Shown here piece by piece: positions 45,535 through 54,873 of a DNA stretch of 64,000 nt. The translations under genes and the position numbers were made by a program. The stretch is taken from assembly GCF_014692875.1 (NCBI RefSeq), contig NZ_CP061171.1, positions 2,294,001-2,358,000 of the forward strand, read 5' to 3'. The number at the start of each line of letters is the position of its first letter. The first letter of the stretch is position 1. The notes beneath the pieces are model-generated. The model was not told the origin of the DNA, searched no databases, and saw nothing but the letters and a program-made list of their open reading frames with translations. The stretch comes from Pedobacter riviphilus (GTDB lineage Bacteria > Bacteroidota > Bacteroidia > Sphingobacteriales > Sphingobacteriaceae).

Positions 45535-46647
45535 TTAAAGTAACGTTTTGGCTAAAAACGTCTCTAATTCATCGCCACGTAAGTTTTTAGCAATTATTTT
45601 TCCAGAAGGATCAACCAGATAAGAAGTTGGAATAGCTTGCACCTGGTATTTTTTTACCGTTACGCCGTTAAAATCTTTCAATTCCGAAACATGTGTCCAG
45701 GTTAATCCATCAGCTTTTACTGCACCTAACCATGCTGCCTTGTCGGTATCCAGCGATATGCCGATGATATCGAAGTTCTTATTTTTATATTTATTATACA
45801 CCTTAACTACGTTCGGGTTCTCCTGGCGGCAAGGCTGGCACCATGACGCCCAAAAATCGATTAATACGTATTTTCCTTTATAGTCTGATAAACTTACAGG
45901 TTTATCATCCGCTGTATTAATGGTAAATGCCGGAGCAACCTGCCCTACCTGAACTGCTTTTAAAAGTGCCATCTGTTTTACAAAAGCATCAACCGTGGCA
46001 TTGCCTTTAATTTCTTCTTTAACTTCATCAGCAAATTGCACCAGTTCTGCTTCAAATTCCTGTGGACTTAAAGTATTCATGGCATAGAAACTAGCAAGCG
46101 TACCTTTGTTGTCTTTAGCAAATTTTATAATCTGCATATTCAATTGATTGATGTACGATTCGTACTGAGGTTTCATTGATTCTAGTACAGCCGCCCTGTT
46201 TTGAGGCTGTGTTGCTACTTTTGCTTCGAAATCGGCCTGTAGTTTCTCTACTTGTTTGGCAAAATTATTTCTAATCGTATTTAGTTCTGATAATTTTTCT
46301 ACTTCATTTGCCCCTGAAATTTTATAAGTCATTGTTTTGTCGGCCAAATCAGCTTCCAACTTAATATCGTCGCCATTTTTTGCAATTAACATAAACTCAT
46401 GATTACCTACCGATACCCTAAAGAAATCAACTGATGGGGTTTTACGGATGAATTTAAATTCACCTTTTTCTGATAAATTAGTTGAATCGATTGCAACCAT
46501 ATTGCTATTCTGCATCCCATATAAAAATACTTTCTTCTCTTTACCAGGGTTTTGGAAAGTTCCATCAATTGTAAAGCTATCTTTGGGTTTACATGCAGTA
46601 AAGGCAATCGCGATCAGCATGATCAGGCTCAATTGTTTTAGTCTCAT
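45535..46647 (-). CDS. TlpA-like thiol:disulfide lipoprotein with DUF4369
   Basis: 370 residues. A lipoprotein signal (MRLKQLSLIMLIAIAFTAC) precedes a DUF4369 domain (about 25-130), a helical middle and a thioredoxin-like domain (about 235-370) with the redox motif FWASWCQPCRQENPN (CxxC = CQPC). Such proteins reduce or reshuffle disulfides in the periplasm or on the outer membrane in Bacteroidetes. The gene's first base coincides with the last base of the gatB stop codon, so translation may be coupled, although a functional link to tRNA amidation is unlikely. Confidence 0.92.
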   Translation of the reverse strand: MRLKQLSLIMLIAIAFTACKPKDSFTIDGTFQNPGKEKKVFLYGMQNSNMVAIDSTNLSEKGEFKFIRKTPSVDFFRVSVGNHEFMLIAKNGDDIKLEADLADKTMTYKISGANEVEKLSELNTIRNNFAKQVEKLQADFEAKVATQPQNRAAVLESMKPQYESYINQLNMQIIKFAKDNKGTLASFYAMNTLSPQEFEAELVQFADEVKEEIKGNATVDAFVKQMALLKAVQVGQVAPAFTINTADDKPVSLSDYKGKYVLIDFWASWCQPCRQENPNVVKVYNKYKNKNFDIIGISLDTDKAAWLGAVKADGLTWTHVSELKDFNGVTVKKYQVQAIPTSYLVDPSGKIIAKNLRGDELETFLAKTLL

Positions 46648-48110
46648 TATTTTAGTTTTTCAAGTATTAATTCATTTAATTTTTTAGCATCAGCTTTTCC
46701 TTTGGCTAGTTTCATTACATCGCCAACAAACAAACCTAAAACGCCCTTTTTGCCTTTCTTGTACGCTTCTACCTGTTGTGGGTATTTATTTAACACTTCA
46801 TCAATAAAACTACTTAATTCGTCTCCGTTTTCAGAGATGAGTAAGTTTAATGATAGTGCCAAATCGGCAACTTTTGCATTTTCTTCCAACTCAATCGCTG
46901 GTAATAGTTGTTGAATAGCAATTTGCTGTGTAATTTTTTTATCATCAACCAGATTAATGGCTTCTGCCAGTTGTGTTGGATTTACTTTGAAATCGGAGAT
47001 CGTAATCCCTTTTTCATTTAAAACAGCTCTAATTGGACCAATTAACCAATTTATTAAGCTTTTTTTGTTGTGAACAGCTAATTGAGCCTGGTTAAAGTAG
47101 TTTAACAGATCTAAATCTTCAGCAAAAAGTGCTGCATCAGCTTTACTGATCCCAAAGTCAGCAATCATCTGCTGAGAAATTTCATTTGGTAAAGCCGGCA
47201 TTAAAGATTTAATCTCTGCTAACCAATCATCAGAAATATAAATGGGTTGAAGGTCCGGATCTGAAAAATAACGGTAATCATTCGCTTCTTCTTTAGTGCG
47301 CATTGGAGAAGTAGTTCCTTTATCGGAATCAAAGTTTAAAGTGCTCTGGATAATTCTTCCTCCGTTACTAATCACTTCTACCTGGCGGCCAAATTCGAAA
47401 TCCATTGCTCTACGTACATTACGCATAGAGTTTAGGTTTTTTACTTCGCAGCGTGTTCCAAATTCGGTGGTGCCCTGTGGTCGTATAGAAATATTAGCAT
47501 CGCATCGCAAACTGCCTTCTTCCATATTTCCGTCGCTTACATTCAAATGTCTTACTAATTTCCTGATTTCGCTTAGTAAGACAGAAGCTTCTTCCGAACT
47601 GCGGATATCCGGTTCGGTCACAATCTCAATTAACGGCACCCCTGCACGGTTTAAATCAACCAACGAATAGTTATCGTCCTGATCATGAATACTTTTTCCA
47701 GCGTCTTCTTCTAGGTGAATGCGATTAATTCCGATTTTCTTTGTACTGCCATCAGCCAATTGAAGTTCCAAAAAACCATTTACACAGATTGGTTGGTTAT
47801 CTTGCGTAATCTGATACCCTTTCGGCAGGTCGGCATAGAAATAGTTTTTCCGGTCGAAATGGTTGGTCTGGTTAATGGTACAGTTTAGAGCTAAACCTAT
47901 ACGGATAGCTTTTGCTACTACTTCTTTGTTTAACTTGGGTAAGGCTCCAGGCAATGCCAGTGAAACCGTAGATATATTTTGATTGGGTAAAGCCCCGAAA
48001 GATGCACTATCAGCAGAAAATATTTTAGTATTGGTATTTAACTGAACATGGATTTCTAGTCCAGAAACGAGTTCGAAAGCAGTTTGGGGGCTTGTTTCTT
48101 GTAAAGGCAT
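46647..48110 (-). CDS. gatB: Asp/Glu-tRNA(Asn/Gln) amidotransferase subunit B
   Basis: 487 residues, full length. The N-terminal block FELVSGLEIHVQLNTNTKIFSAD, the central GVPLIEIVTEPDIRSSEEA and the YFSDPDLQP region are standard. The C-terminal YqeY-like tail ends KKLNELILEKLK. GatB with GatA and GatC converts Glu-tRNA(Gln), and Asp-tRNA(Asn) in some species, to the correct amide. gatA and gatC are not in the window. The downstream TlpA-like gene overlaps by one base. Confidence 0.97.
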   Translation of the reverse strand: MPLQETSPQTAFELVSGLEIHVQLNTNTKIFSADSASFGALPNQNISTVSLALPGALPKLNKEVVAKAIRIGLALNCTINQTNHFDRKNYFYADLPKGYQITQDNQPICVNGFLELQLADGSTKKIGINRIHLEEDAGKSIHDQDDNYSLVDLNRAGVPLIEIVTEPDIRSSEEASVLLSEIRKLVRHLNVSDGNMEEGSLRCDANISIRPQGTTEFGTRCEVKNLNSMRNVRRAMDFEFGRQVEVISNGGRIIQSTLNFDSDKGTTSPMRTKEEANDYRYFSDPDLQPIYISDDWLAEIKSLMPALPNEISQQMIADFGISKADAALFAEDLDLLNYFNQAQLAVHNKKSLINWLIGPIRAVLNEKGITISDFKVNPTQLAEAINLVDDKKITQQIAIQQLLPAIELEENAKVADLALSLNLLISENGDELSSFIDEVLNKYPQQVEAYKKGKKGVLGLFVGDVMKLAKGKADAKKLNELILEKLK

Positions 48111-48223
48111 TTAAAGCTTCGTGTTATTATAAGTTTTATTAACCACAGCTTGTACTGTTCAATACAGATTTAATCTATGGTTAAATATTAATGTGTCAAA
48201 TATAGTTATTATTTAGTCTTTCC

Positions 48224-49411
48224 TTAAAAAAGGCTCGATGGAGAAATTTTTAGAAATTCTTGCCAAGGCAACCCACCTGCTCCAACTAAAAGTATTTTAT
48301 CGGGCTTATACATTTTGTTAAAAGCATCCATTCCCGAAGTACCCGTAATCTGGCCTGTACTTTTAACTTCTATACCAATTATTTTACCTCGTTTCTCTAA
48401 AATAAAATCTACTTCATCGTTTCTGTGCCGCCAATAAAACACTTTATAACCTTCTACAAATGAGAAATTTAATAAATGTGCACCTATTGATGATTCTACC
48501 ATTCTCCCCCATTCTATTGGTTGTTTTTTTATCTCTTCAAAGAATTCACTTCTTTGAGCGCTTACTAAAGCATTGTTATGCACTTGGAATTTTGGACTGG
48601 ATGAACGTTTACGGATCACATCAGCAGCAAATTTTTCAATCCCGCCCAATAGACCCGCTGTATCTAATAATTGTAAATAATGAGACAATGTTGTGGTATT
48701 ACCTGCATCAGAGAGCTGACCTAGTATTTTGGTGAAAGACAATATCTGACTGGAATATAGACAACCCAATTCAAACAAGCGCTTCATTAAAGCAGGTTTA
48801 TCTACACGGGTGAGCATTAAAATATCTTTTGAAATACTGGTTTCTATCAAAGCATTTGAGACATAATTTTTCCACCGCTCTTCGTCGTTGATGAGGTCTG
48901 CGGCGCCTGGATAGCCGCCAAACCATACGTATTGTTCGGCAGTAAAACCAAAAGCACTTTCCATTTCAGCAAAGCTCCAATGTCCTAAATAAGTTAATTC
49001 GAACCTCCCTGCTAATGATTCTGTTAATCCTTGTTGAATTAGCAGTCTGGAAGACCCCAATAAAATTACTTTTAAGTTTACCCCATTTCGTATGTCTTCA
49101 TCCCACAAGCGCTTCACAATTTCACTCCAATTATCAATTTTCTGAATTTCATCAATCACAAGAAGATATTCATCAATGCCAGGTTCTTTTAATAGTTCTC
49201 TGGTATTAAACCATATCAGTTCTATCCAGGTCTTATCCGAAGCAGCAACTGCATCCGCAGATTCGAATATATAAGGCGTATTAATTTCCTTGACCAGTTG
49301 ACCGATCAATGTTGTTTTACCTACTTGCCTTGGCCCCACAAGGACTTGAATAAACCTTTTTGGTTCATTCATAACCTTTTTAAGTTTCTGTAAATAAGAT
49401 CTTTGAAACAT
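48224..49411 (-). CDS. AAA_14/DUF4143 ATPase
   Basis: 395 residues from ATG 49411 (MFQRSYLQKL). A TTG at 49429 lies further up, inside the palindromic cluster. Walker A is VGPRQVGKTTLIGQLV (about 26-41) and Walker B LLVIDEIQKIDNW (about 80-92). The AAA_14 domain (1-130 or so) precedes DUF4143 (about 200-360), which ends in the nuclease-like HRNDEVDFILEKRGKIIGIEVKS. Common in Bacteroidetes and archaea, of unproven function. It has a very unusual set of palindromes just upstream and is not in an obvious operon. Confidence 0.9.
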   Translation of the reverse strand: MFQRSYLQKLKKVMNEPKRFIQVLVGPRQVGKTTLIGQLVKEINTPYIFESADAVAASDKTWIELIWFNTRELLKEPGIDEYLLVIDEIQKIDNWSEIVKRLWDEDIRNGVNLKVILLGSSRLLIQQGLTESLAGRFELTYLGHWSFAEMESAFGFTAEQYVWFGGYPGAADLINDEERWKNYVSNALIETSISKDILMLTRVDKPALMKRLFELGCLYSSQILSFTKILGQLSDAGNTTTLSHYLQLLDTAGLLGGIEKFAADVIRKRSSSPKFQVHNNALVSAQRSEFFEEIKKQPIEWGRMVESSIGAHLLNFSFVEGYKVFYWRHRNDEVDFILEKRGKIIGIEVKSTGQITGTSGMDAFNKMYKPDKILLVGAGGLPWQEFLKISPSSLF

Positions 49412-49420
49412 ATTTAACAA

Positions 49421-49619
49421 TTTACTCAATATATTGAGTAAATTTACTCAATGTATTAAGTAATTCAAAATGCCTAACTAAATTTTAATTAATTATATAA
49501 TATAAAGTAAGCTTCATTTACTAGTTTTGGCATTAAAAATTACTCAATAAAACACTGTAAATAAGACTATTACATCATTTTTTACAAATTACTCAGTAAA
49601 TTGAGTAAATTTACTCAAT
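49421..49619. promoter_or_regulatory. Cluster of TTTACTCAAT repeats with two identical 20-bp palindromes
   Basis: The 10-mer TTTACTCAAT or its complement occurs about seven times in 200 bp, with an eighth imperfect copy. It occurs as inverted pairs at 49421-49442, then as the perfect palindrome ATTGAGTAAATTTACTCAAT at 49433-49452 and again, unchanged, at 49600-49619. Further copies lie at 49539-49548 and 49589-49597. Placement directly upstream of the AAA_14 ATPase and in front of the secreted-protein gene cluster suggests binding sites for a dimeric regulator, or a recombination or nuclease target. Confidence 0.72.
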
Positions 49620-49731
49620 AGCACACACAATCGTTAAAGAATGTTAAATGGAATGATGCTGATTAAACCAGAGTCCATTAGCCCTGTCTATCCCAGCAAC
49701 ACACATAAGAAACCTTTAATTAAAAAACATT

Positions 49732-50333
49732 ATGAAAAAGTTAGTTTTATTTGCTGCAGTTCTGATGGTTTCATTATTCAGCATAAATAATGCAAAAGCG
49801 CAGATTAGTTTAAATATCAATATTGGTTCGCAGCCAGTTTGGGGCCAACAGGATACAACCATGTAGATTATTATTATTTCCCGGACATTAATGCCTATTA
49901 TTATGTACCTACTGCACAATACATTTATCCGAATGGAAGACATTGGGTTTGGGTAAGTAGTCTGCCTGCCCAATATAGAAACTTTGATGTATATCGTACT
50001 TATAAAGTGGTGATTAATGAGCCAAAACCTTATTTAAGAAACAATATCTATGTTGCCAGATACAGTAAATATAAAAATTACGGTGGTCGCCAAAGCATTA
50101 TAAGAGATAGCCGTGATACCAAATACTATGTAGTAAAAGGGCATCCAAACTATAATGGGAATAAAACTGTAGTGATTAATAATAAACGCCCTGTACGTAG
50201 GGAGAAAACTGTTGTAAGGGTAAATCAAAATTTAAGACCTGGCCGAAACAATGAACAGAGAAACAATAACAGAGGCGATAATAACCATCCTGAAAGAAAT
50301 AATAATCAAGGCCGCGGTAACGAGCATCATTAA
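49732..50333 (+). pseudogene. Secreted tandem-paralog protein 1, split by a one-base frameshift
   Basis: From ATG 49732 a signal peptide (MKKLVLFAAVLMVSLFSINNAKAQ) is read, then ISLNINIGSQPVWGQQ derails to a stop at 49866. The other frame gives WGPTGYNHVDYYYFPD... and ends at 50333. One extra G in the GGGG run at 49841-49844 joins them as QPVWGPTGYNHV, giving about 200 residues. Compare the next gene (SQPLWGPTGYDHVDYYYLPD). A tail rich in Asn, Arg and His follows RDSRDTKYYVVKGHP. Function is unknown. The defect is probably a sequencing error. Confidence 0.82.
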
Positions 50334-50344
50334 ATATTTAATTG

Positions 50345-50378
50345 TAAAAAAGGAGCTTCAAATGGAGCTCTTTTTTTT
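50345..50378 (+). terminator. Rho-independent terminator
   Basis: A-run, AGGAGCTTC / GGAGCTC stem with imperfect loop, and eight T. It follows the first tandem paralog. Confidence 0.75.
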
Positions 50379-50429
50379 GTGCCCCACTTTTGGCACGTGG
50401 TTTGGCTATAAAAACTAAATGAATTGATT

Positions 50430-50945
50430 ATGAAAAAATTATTTTTAATGGCTGTATTGATGATGGTTTCATTATTCAGCATCCCCGCGAAAGCACAGTT
50501 AAATGTGAATATTAACATCGGTTCGCAGCCGCTTTGGGGACCAACAGGTTATGACCATGTTGATTATTACTATCTCCCTGATATAGAGAGTTATTATTAT
50601 GTTCCGCGAAAACAGTTTGTTTATTTAAACGGAAACGAATGGATTTTTGCTAACTCTTTACCCGCGAGATATGGCAATTATGATTTATATAATGGCTATA
50701 AAGTCGTAATTAATTCACCTAGGCCCTATCTAAATTTCAAAAACGATAAAATAAAATATGCCAAATATAAAGGCAATAAAGGTCAGTTTGTAATTAGAGA
50801 TAGCCGTGATAGCAAATATTATGTTGTAAAAGGACATCCTCATGGCATGCCTCCAGGACAGGCTAAAAAAATTTACGGAGAACAGAATAAGGGAAAAGGT
50901 CATGGAAATGGTAAAGGCCATGGAAATGGTAAAGGAAAGGATTAA
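50430..50945 (+). CDS. Secreted tandem-paralog protein 2
   Basis: 171 residues from ATG 50430 (an in-frame TTG lies at 50424). The signal peptide is MKKLFLMAVLMMVSLFSIPAKAQ. The conserved core (about 26-135) reads NVNINIGSQPLWGPTGYDHVDYYYLPD, YYYVPRKQFVYLNGNEW and RDSRDSKYYVVKGHP. The tail is a repeat of GHGNGKGK. Tyr-rich and basic, probably periplasmic or surface-exposed. The family is a Bacteroidetes lineage without an assigned function that I know of. The gene has its own terminator. Confidence 0.82.
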   Translation: MKKLFLMAVLMMVSLFSIPAKAQLNVNINIGSQPLWGPTGYDHVDYYYLPDIESYYYVPRKQFVYLNGNEWIFANSLPARYGNYDLYNGYKVVINSPRPYLNFKNDKIKYAKYKGNKGQFVIRDSRDSKYYVVKGHPHGMPPGQAKKIYGEQNKGKGHGNGKGHGNGKGKD

Positions 50946-50951
50946 TAAATC

Positions 50952-50980
50952 TAAAAGGAGCATTTGAAGCTCCTTTTTTT
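50952..50980 (+). terminator. Rho-independent terminator
   Basis: AAAAGGAGC and GCTCCTTTTT flank ATTTGAA after the second tandem paralog. Confidence 0.82.
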
Positions 50981-51053
50981 ATATATCTGTTACAATAGAA
51001 GTTTTGGCACAGCGTTTGAATTGTTGAAGTACACACAAATAAAATAGATTATT

Positions 51054-51563
51054 ATGAAAAAGTTATTTATTATCTCCGCGATTTTGGGTATCGTGGCTTT
51101 AACATCTAATCAATCTAACGCTCAAGTAAGTATTAATGTAAATATTGGTGCTCAACCAGCTTGGGTTCCTACAGGTTACGAAAATGTTAATTATTATTAC
51201 CTTCCGGAAGTTCAATCTTATTATTGTGTCCCTCAAAGGCAGTTTGTTTATTTAAGCGGAAACAGGTGGACAAGATCGAGATATTTACCAGCAAGATATA
51301 GAGGTTACGACCTGCATCATGGAAGAAAAATTGTAATGTATGGAAACAGCCCGTACCGCAATTATAACACCCATAGGGTTACCTACGTTAGCCGTAATAA
51401 TTATTACCGTGGCTCTTATGGTGGTAGAGACAGAATGAGATACGATTATCCACGAAATAACTACAGAAACTACAGAGAAGATAATAGGTACCACGATAGG
51501 AATGTGAATGCGAGTTTGTTCTCCAGAGGACACCGAGAAAAACATGGTCATGGTAGACATTAA
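51054..51563 (+). CDS. Secreted tandem-paralog protein 3
   Basis: 169 residues. The signal peptide is MKKLFIISAILGIVALTSNQSNAQ. The conserved core shows VSINVNIGAQPAWVPTGYENVNYYYLPEVQSYYCVPQRQFVYLSGNRW, then diverges into a Tyr/Arg-rich region and a His-rich end (HREKHGHGRH). It is the most divergent of the three tandem copies and carries a Cys in the YYCVP segment where the others have YYYVP. Function is unknown, and the duplicates may bind metal or carbohydrate through the His/Arg-rich tail. Confidence 0.8.
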   Translation: MKKLFIISAILGIVALTSNQSNAQVSINVNIGAQPAWVPTGYENVNYYYLPEVQSYYCVPQRQFVYLSGNRWTRSRYLPARYRGYDLHHGRKIVMYGNSPYRNYNTHRVTYVSRNNYYRGSYGGRDRMRYDYPRNNYRNYREDNRYHDRNVNASLFSRGHREKHGHGRH

Positions 51564-51567
51564 AATA

Positions 51568-51598
51568 AAAAAGAGGCTTTAGGGCCTCTTTTTTATTT
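51568..51598. terminator. Bidirectional terminator
   Basis: AAAAAAGAGGC and GCCTCTTTTTTAT flank TTTAGG. It ends the third tandem paralog (+) and can also serve alaS (-). Confidence 0.82.
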
Positions 51599-51645
51599 TA
51601 ATAATGTCACTCCGGATTTATTTCATAGCTATTGTATGATTTTTA

Positions 51646-54263
51646 TTAGTGATGAGGAATGAAATTTTCTGCTTTTTCCAATACAACTTTTAATCCTGCT
51701 GGGTTTTTACCTCCTGCAGTAGCATAAAAAGGTTGTCCTCCACCACCACCTTGAATCTCCTTACCCAATTCGCGCACAATATTTGAAGCATTTAATCCTT
51801 TTTTCACCAGGTGATCGGAAAGCATTACGGTTATTCCTGGTTTACCATCAATTTCTGTAGTAAAAACCAGAAACAGGTTATCAACCATATCTTTCAAAGA
51901 GAAAGCTAGATTTTTAACAGCCTCGGCACTTTGCAGGTCGATATGTTTAGCAATCAGGTTAATACCATTAATCCCCCTTACATGATGTACGATTTCATGT
52001 TTTAAGGTATTTACACGTTCTATTGTAGACTTCTCAATTTCCTTTTTCAGTTTTGCATTTTCATCCAATAAAGCCTGAACAGACGCAGATAAATCTTTAC
52101 TTCCATTGAGTAATGTTTTTAAATGGCCAAGTTCTTTTCTTTGGTCTAAGAAATATTGCTCAGCTTTATCAGCAGTAATGGCTTCTATGCGGCGAACACC
52201 AGCTGCAACTGCACTCTCAGAAATAATTTTGAACGAGCCTATCTGCCCTGTAGCTTTTACATGTGTACCACCGCAAAGTTCTTTAGAAAAATGATCGTCA
52301 AAGGTAATCATGCGGACAAAATCGCCATATTTTTCGCCAAATAGAGCTGTTACACCGCTTTCAATAGCATCTTGATACGGAACGTTACGTTGTTCCTTTA
52401 ACTTAATATTCTGACGGATTTTCTGATTCACAATGATCTCAATCTGTGCTAATTCTTCATCGGTTACTTTAGCAAAGTGAGAAAAATCGAAACGCAGATA
52501 ATCTGCATTAACCAACGAACCTTTCTGATTAACATGTTTGCCTAAAACCTGTTTAAGGGCTGCATGCAATAAATGTGTTGCAGAGTGGTTATCTTCAGTT
52601 AAAATACGTTTATCTTCATCTACAACAGCCCAAAATTTACCATCTAAATTATCTGGCAGGATATCGGTAAAATGAACAGTTAAGCCATTCTCTTTTTAGT
52701 ATCTGTAATGTCTACCCAAAACTGGCGACTATGGTCTTCCAAACGGCCTGTATCTCCTACCTGGCCACCACTTTCTGCATAGAAAGGTGTTTGGCGTAAA
52801 ACTAGCTGGTATTGTTCTTTGCCTTTGGCTTTTACTTTACGATATTTTAAAATTTCGGTTTCGATTTCTAAGTCATCATAGCCTACAAACTCACTTTGAT
52901 CGTCTGTATTTACTACAATCCAATCACCTGTATCAATAGCTGTTGCGGCACGGCTATCGTCTTTTTGTTTTTTCAAGGCCTGTTCGTAGCCAACCAAATC
53001 AACACTCCAGCCTTTTTCTCTAGCCATTAGCTCCGTTAAATCGATAGGAAAGCCAAAGGTGTCTGATAATTCGAAAGCAAAAGCCCCTTCTACCATATCA
53101 TTAGTGGCCTTGTATTTTTCGAAACGCTGTATTCCTGTTGATAAAGTTCTAAGAAAAGAAACCTCTTCTTCCAGCACCACTTTTTGCACAAAATCCTGTT
53201 GTGAAATCAGTTCATCGAACACACCTTTAAACTGATCGGCCAATAAAGGAACCAATTGATTTAAAAATGGCTCCTTAAAGTTTAAAAACGTATAAGCATA
53301 ACGTACGGCACGGCGTAAAATCCTACGGATTACATAACCTGCTTTATTATTAGAAGGTAATTGACCATCGGCAATAACAAAGGAAATGGCACGGATGTGA
53401 TCGGCCATAACACGCATGGCAATATCGGTTTTCTCGTCGGCACCATATTTAATACCCGATTTTTCTGCAATAAATTGAATCATCGGTTGGAAAACATCGG
53501 TATCATAGTTAGAGGTTTTCTCCTGTAAAACACGTACTAAACGTTCAAAACCCATTCCAGTATCAACGTGTTTAGCAGGTAAGCTTTGCAATGAACCATT
53601 TTTTAAACGGTTAAACTGCATAAATACATTATTCCAGATTTCGATTACCTGCGGATGATCTGCATTTACCAGGGTAGCACCATCAACTAAAGCTTTTTCT
53701 TCATCGGTACGGCAATCTACATGGATTTCAGAACATGGCCCACATGGTCCAGTATCACCCATTTCCCAAAAATTGTCTTTTTTGTTTCCGGGCAAAATAT
53801 GGCTTTCATCAACATATTGTTTCCACAGATCGTAAGCTTCCTGGTCTTTTTCCAGTCCTTCTTTTTCGTCGCCTTCGAAATAGGTAACATATAATTTTTC
53901 TTTCGGGATTTTGTAAACTTCGGTCAGTAATTCCCAACTCCAGGCAATGGCTTCTTTTTTGAAATAATCGCCAAAGCTCCAATTGCCCAACATTTCGAAC
54001 ATGGTGTGGTGGTAAGTATCGATTCCCACCTCTTCCAGGTCGTTATGTTTGCCCGAAACACGTAAACAGCGTTGGGTATCGGCAACACGAGAATATTTTA
54101 TGGCCGCCTCCCCTAAAAACAGATCTTTAAATTGGTTCATGCCCGCATTTGTAAACATTAAAGTTGGGTCGTTTTTAACCACAATGGGTGCGGAAGGAAC
54201 AACGTGATGTTGTTTTGATTCAAAAAAACTAAGGAATGCCTGTCTAATCTCTTTTGCTGTCAT
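51646..54263 (-). pseudogene. alaS: Alanyl-tRNA synthetase, split by a one-base frameshift
   Basis: The N-terminal part (54263 to 52680) ends [16 protein letters not shown]. Reading the other frame gives [17 protein letters not shown], continues across the 52569-52680 gap and ends at 51646. One more A in the five-A run (plus-strand TTTTT at 52693-52697) restores about 872 residues. Motifs are [14 protein letters not shown] near the start, the class II core [13 protein letters not shown] and the editing HxxxH (NHSATHLLHAAL), with GGGGGQPFYATAGGKNP at the C-terminus. AlaS charges tRNA(Ala) and is essential, so an intact gene is expected in the living cell. Convergent with the tandem paralogs. 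Confidence 0.95.
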
Positions 54264-54379
54264 TTCAATATTATTGGAGGGAACAAAATTAAAATTTTAT
54301 TGCGTTAATAAGGAAAAATCGAGCTACATTTGAATACTTTAATTAATCGATATAAGACACTCATAATCAATCACAAAAT

Positions 54380-54715
54380 ATGCCGTATAAAGAAAGAGAC
54401 ATTAATAAAATGTATTATACCATGGGTGAGGTGACTGAAATGTTTAATGTCAACGCATCGCAGATCCGTTTTTACGAGAAAGAATTCGATATCCTCCAGC
54501 CTAAAAAAAATAAAAAAGGCAACCGCCTTTTTACGCCAGAAGATATTGAAAACTTAAAAATTATTTTCAATCTGGTTGACGAAAAAGGTTTTACATTAAA
54601 AGGGGCTAAAGACTATTTGAAGAACAATAAAACAGGTGTTAAAGAGAATCAAAAGATTATTGATTCATTAGAAAAACTGAAAGGATTTTTAGTAAACCTG
54701 GCAGAAGAACTTTAA
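54380..54715 (+). CDS. MerR-family transcriptional regulator
   Basis: 111 residues. The winged-helix N-terminus reads KMYYTMGEVTEMFNVNASQIRFYEKEFDILQPKKNKKGNRLFTPEDIENLKIIFNLVDEKGFTL, the MerR pattern, and a short dimerisation helix follows (NQKIIDSLEKLKGFLVNLAEEL). No effector domain or metal-binding Cys is present. Divergent from alaS with 116 bp between starts, so it may autoregulate in the shared gap. Its position before the ComEC operon (158-bp gap) is noted, but a link is only a possibility. Confidence 0.88.
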   Translation: MPYKERDINKMYYTMGEVTEMFNVNASQIRFYEKEFDILQPKKNKKGNRLFTPEDIENLKIIFNLVDEKGFTLKGAKDYLKNNKTGVKENQKIIDSLEKLKGFLVNLAEEL

Positions 54716-54873
54716 GCTTTAAGTAGGCTATTCCATTTATATTTGTAAATTTTCACCCATTGATGTAAGTAATTAAAAAATACATTTTTTGTAATTTTTT
54801 AATTATTTCTCTATATTAGGATCACTAATACAAAAATCACCCTATTTTTTATTAACCAGTTTAACCCCTGCTT

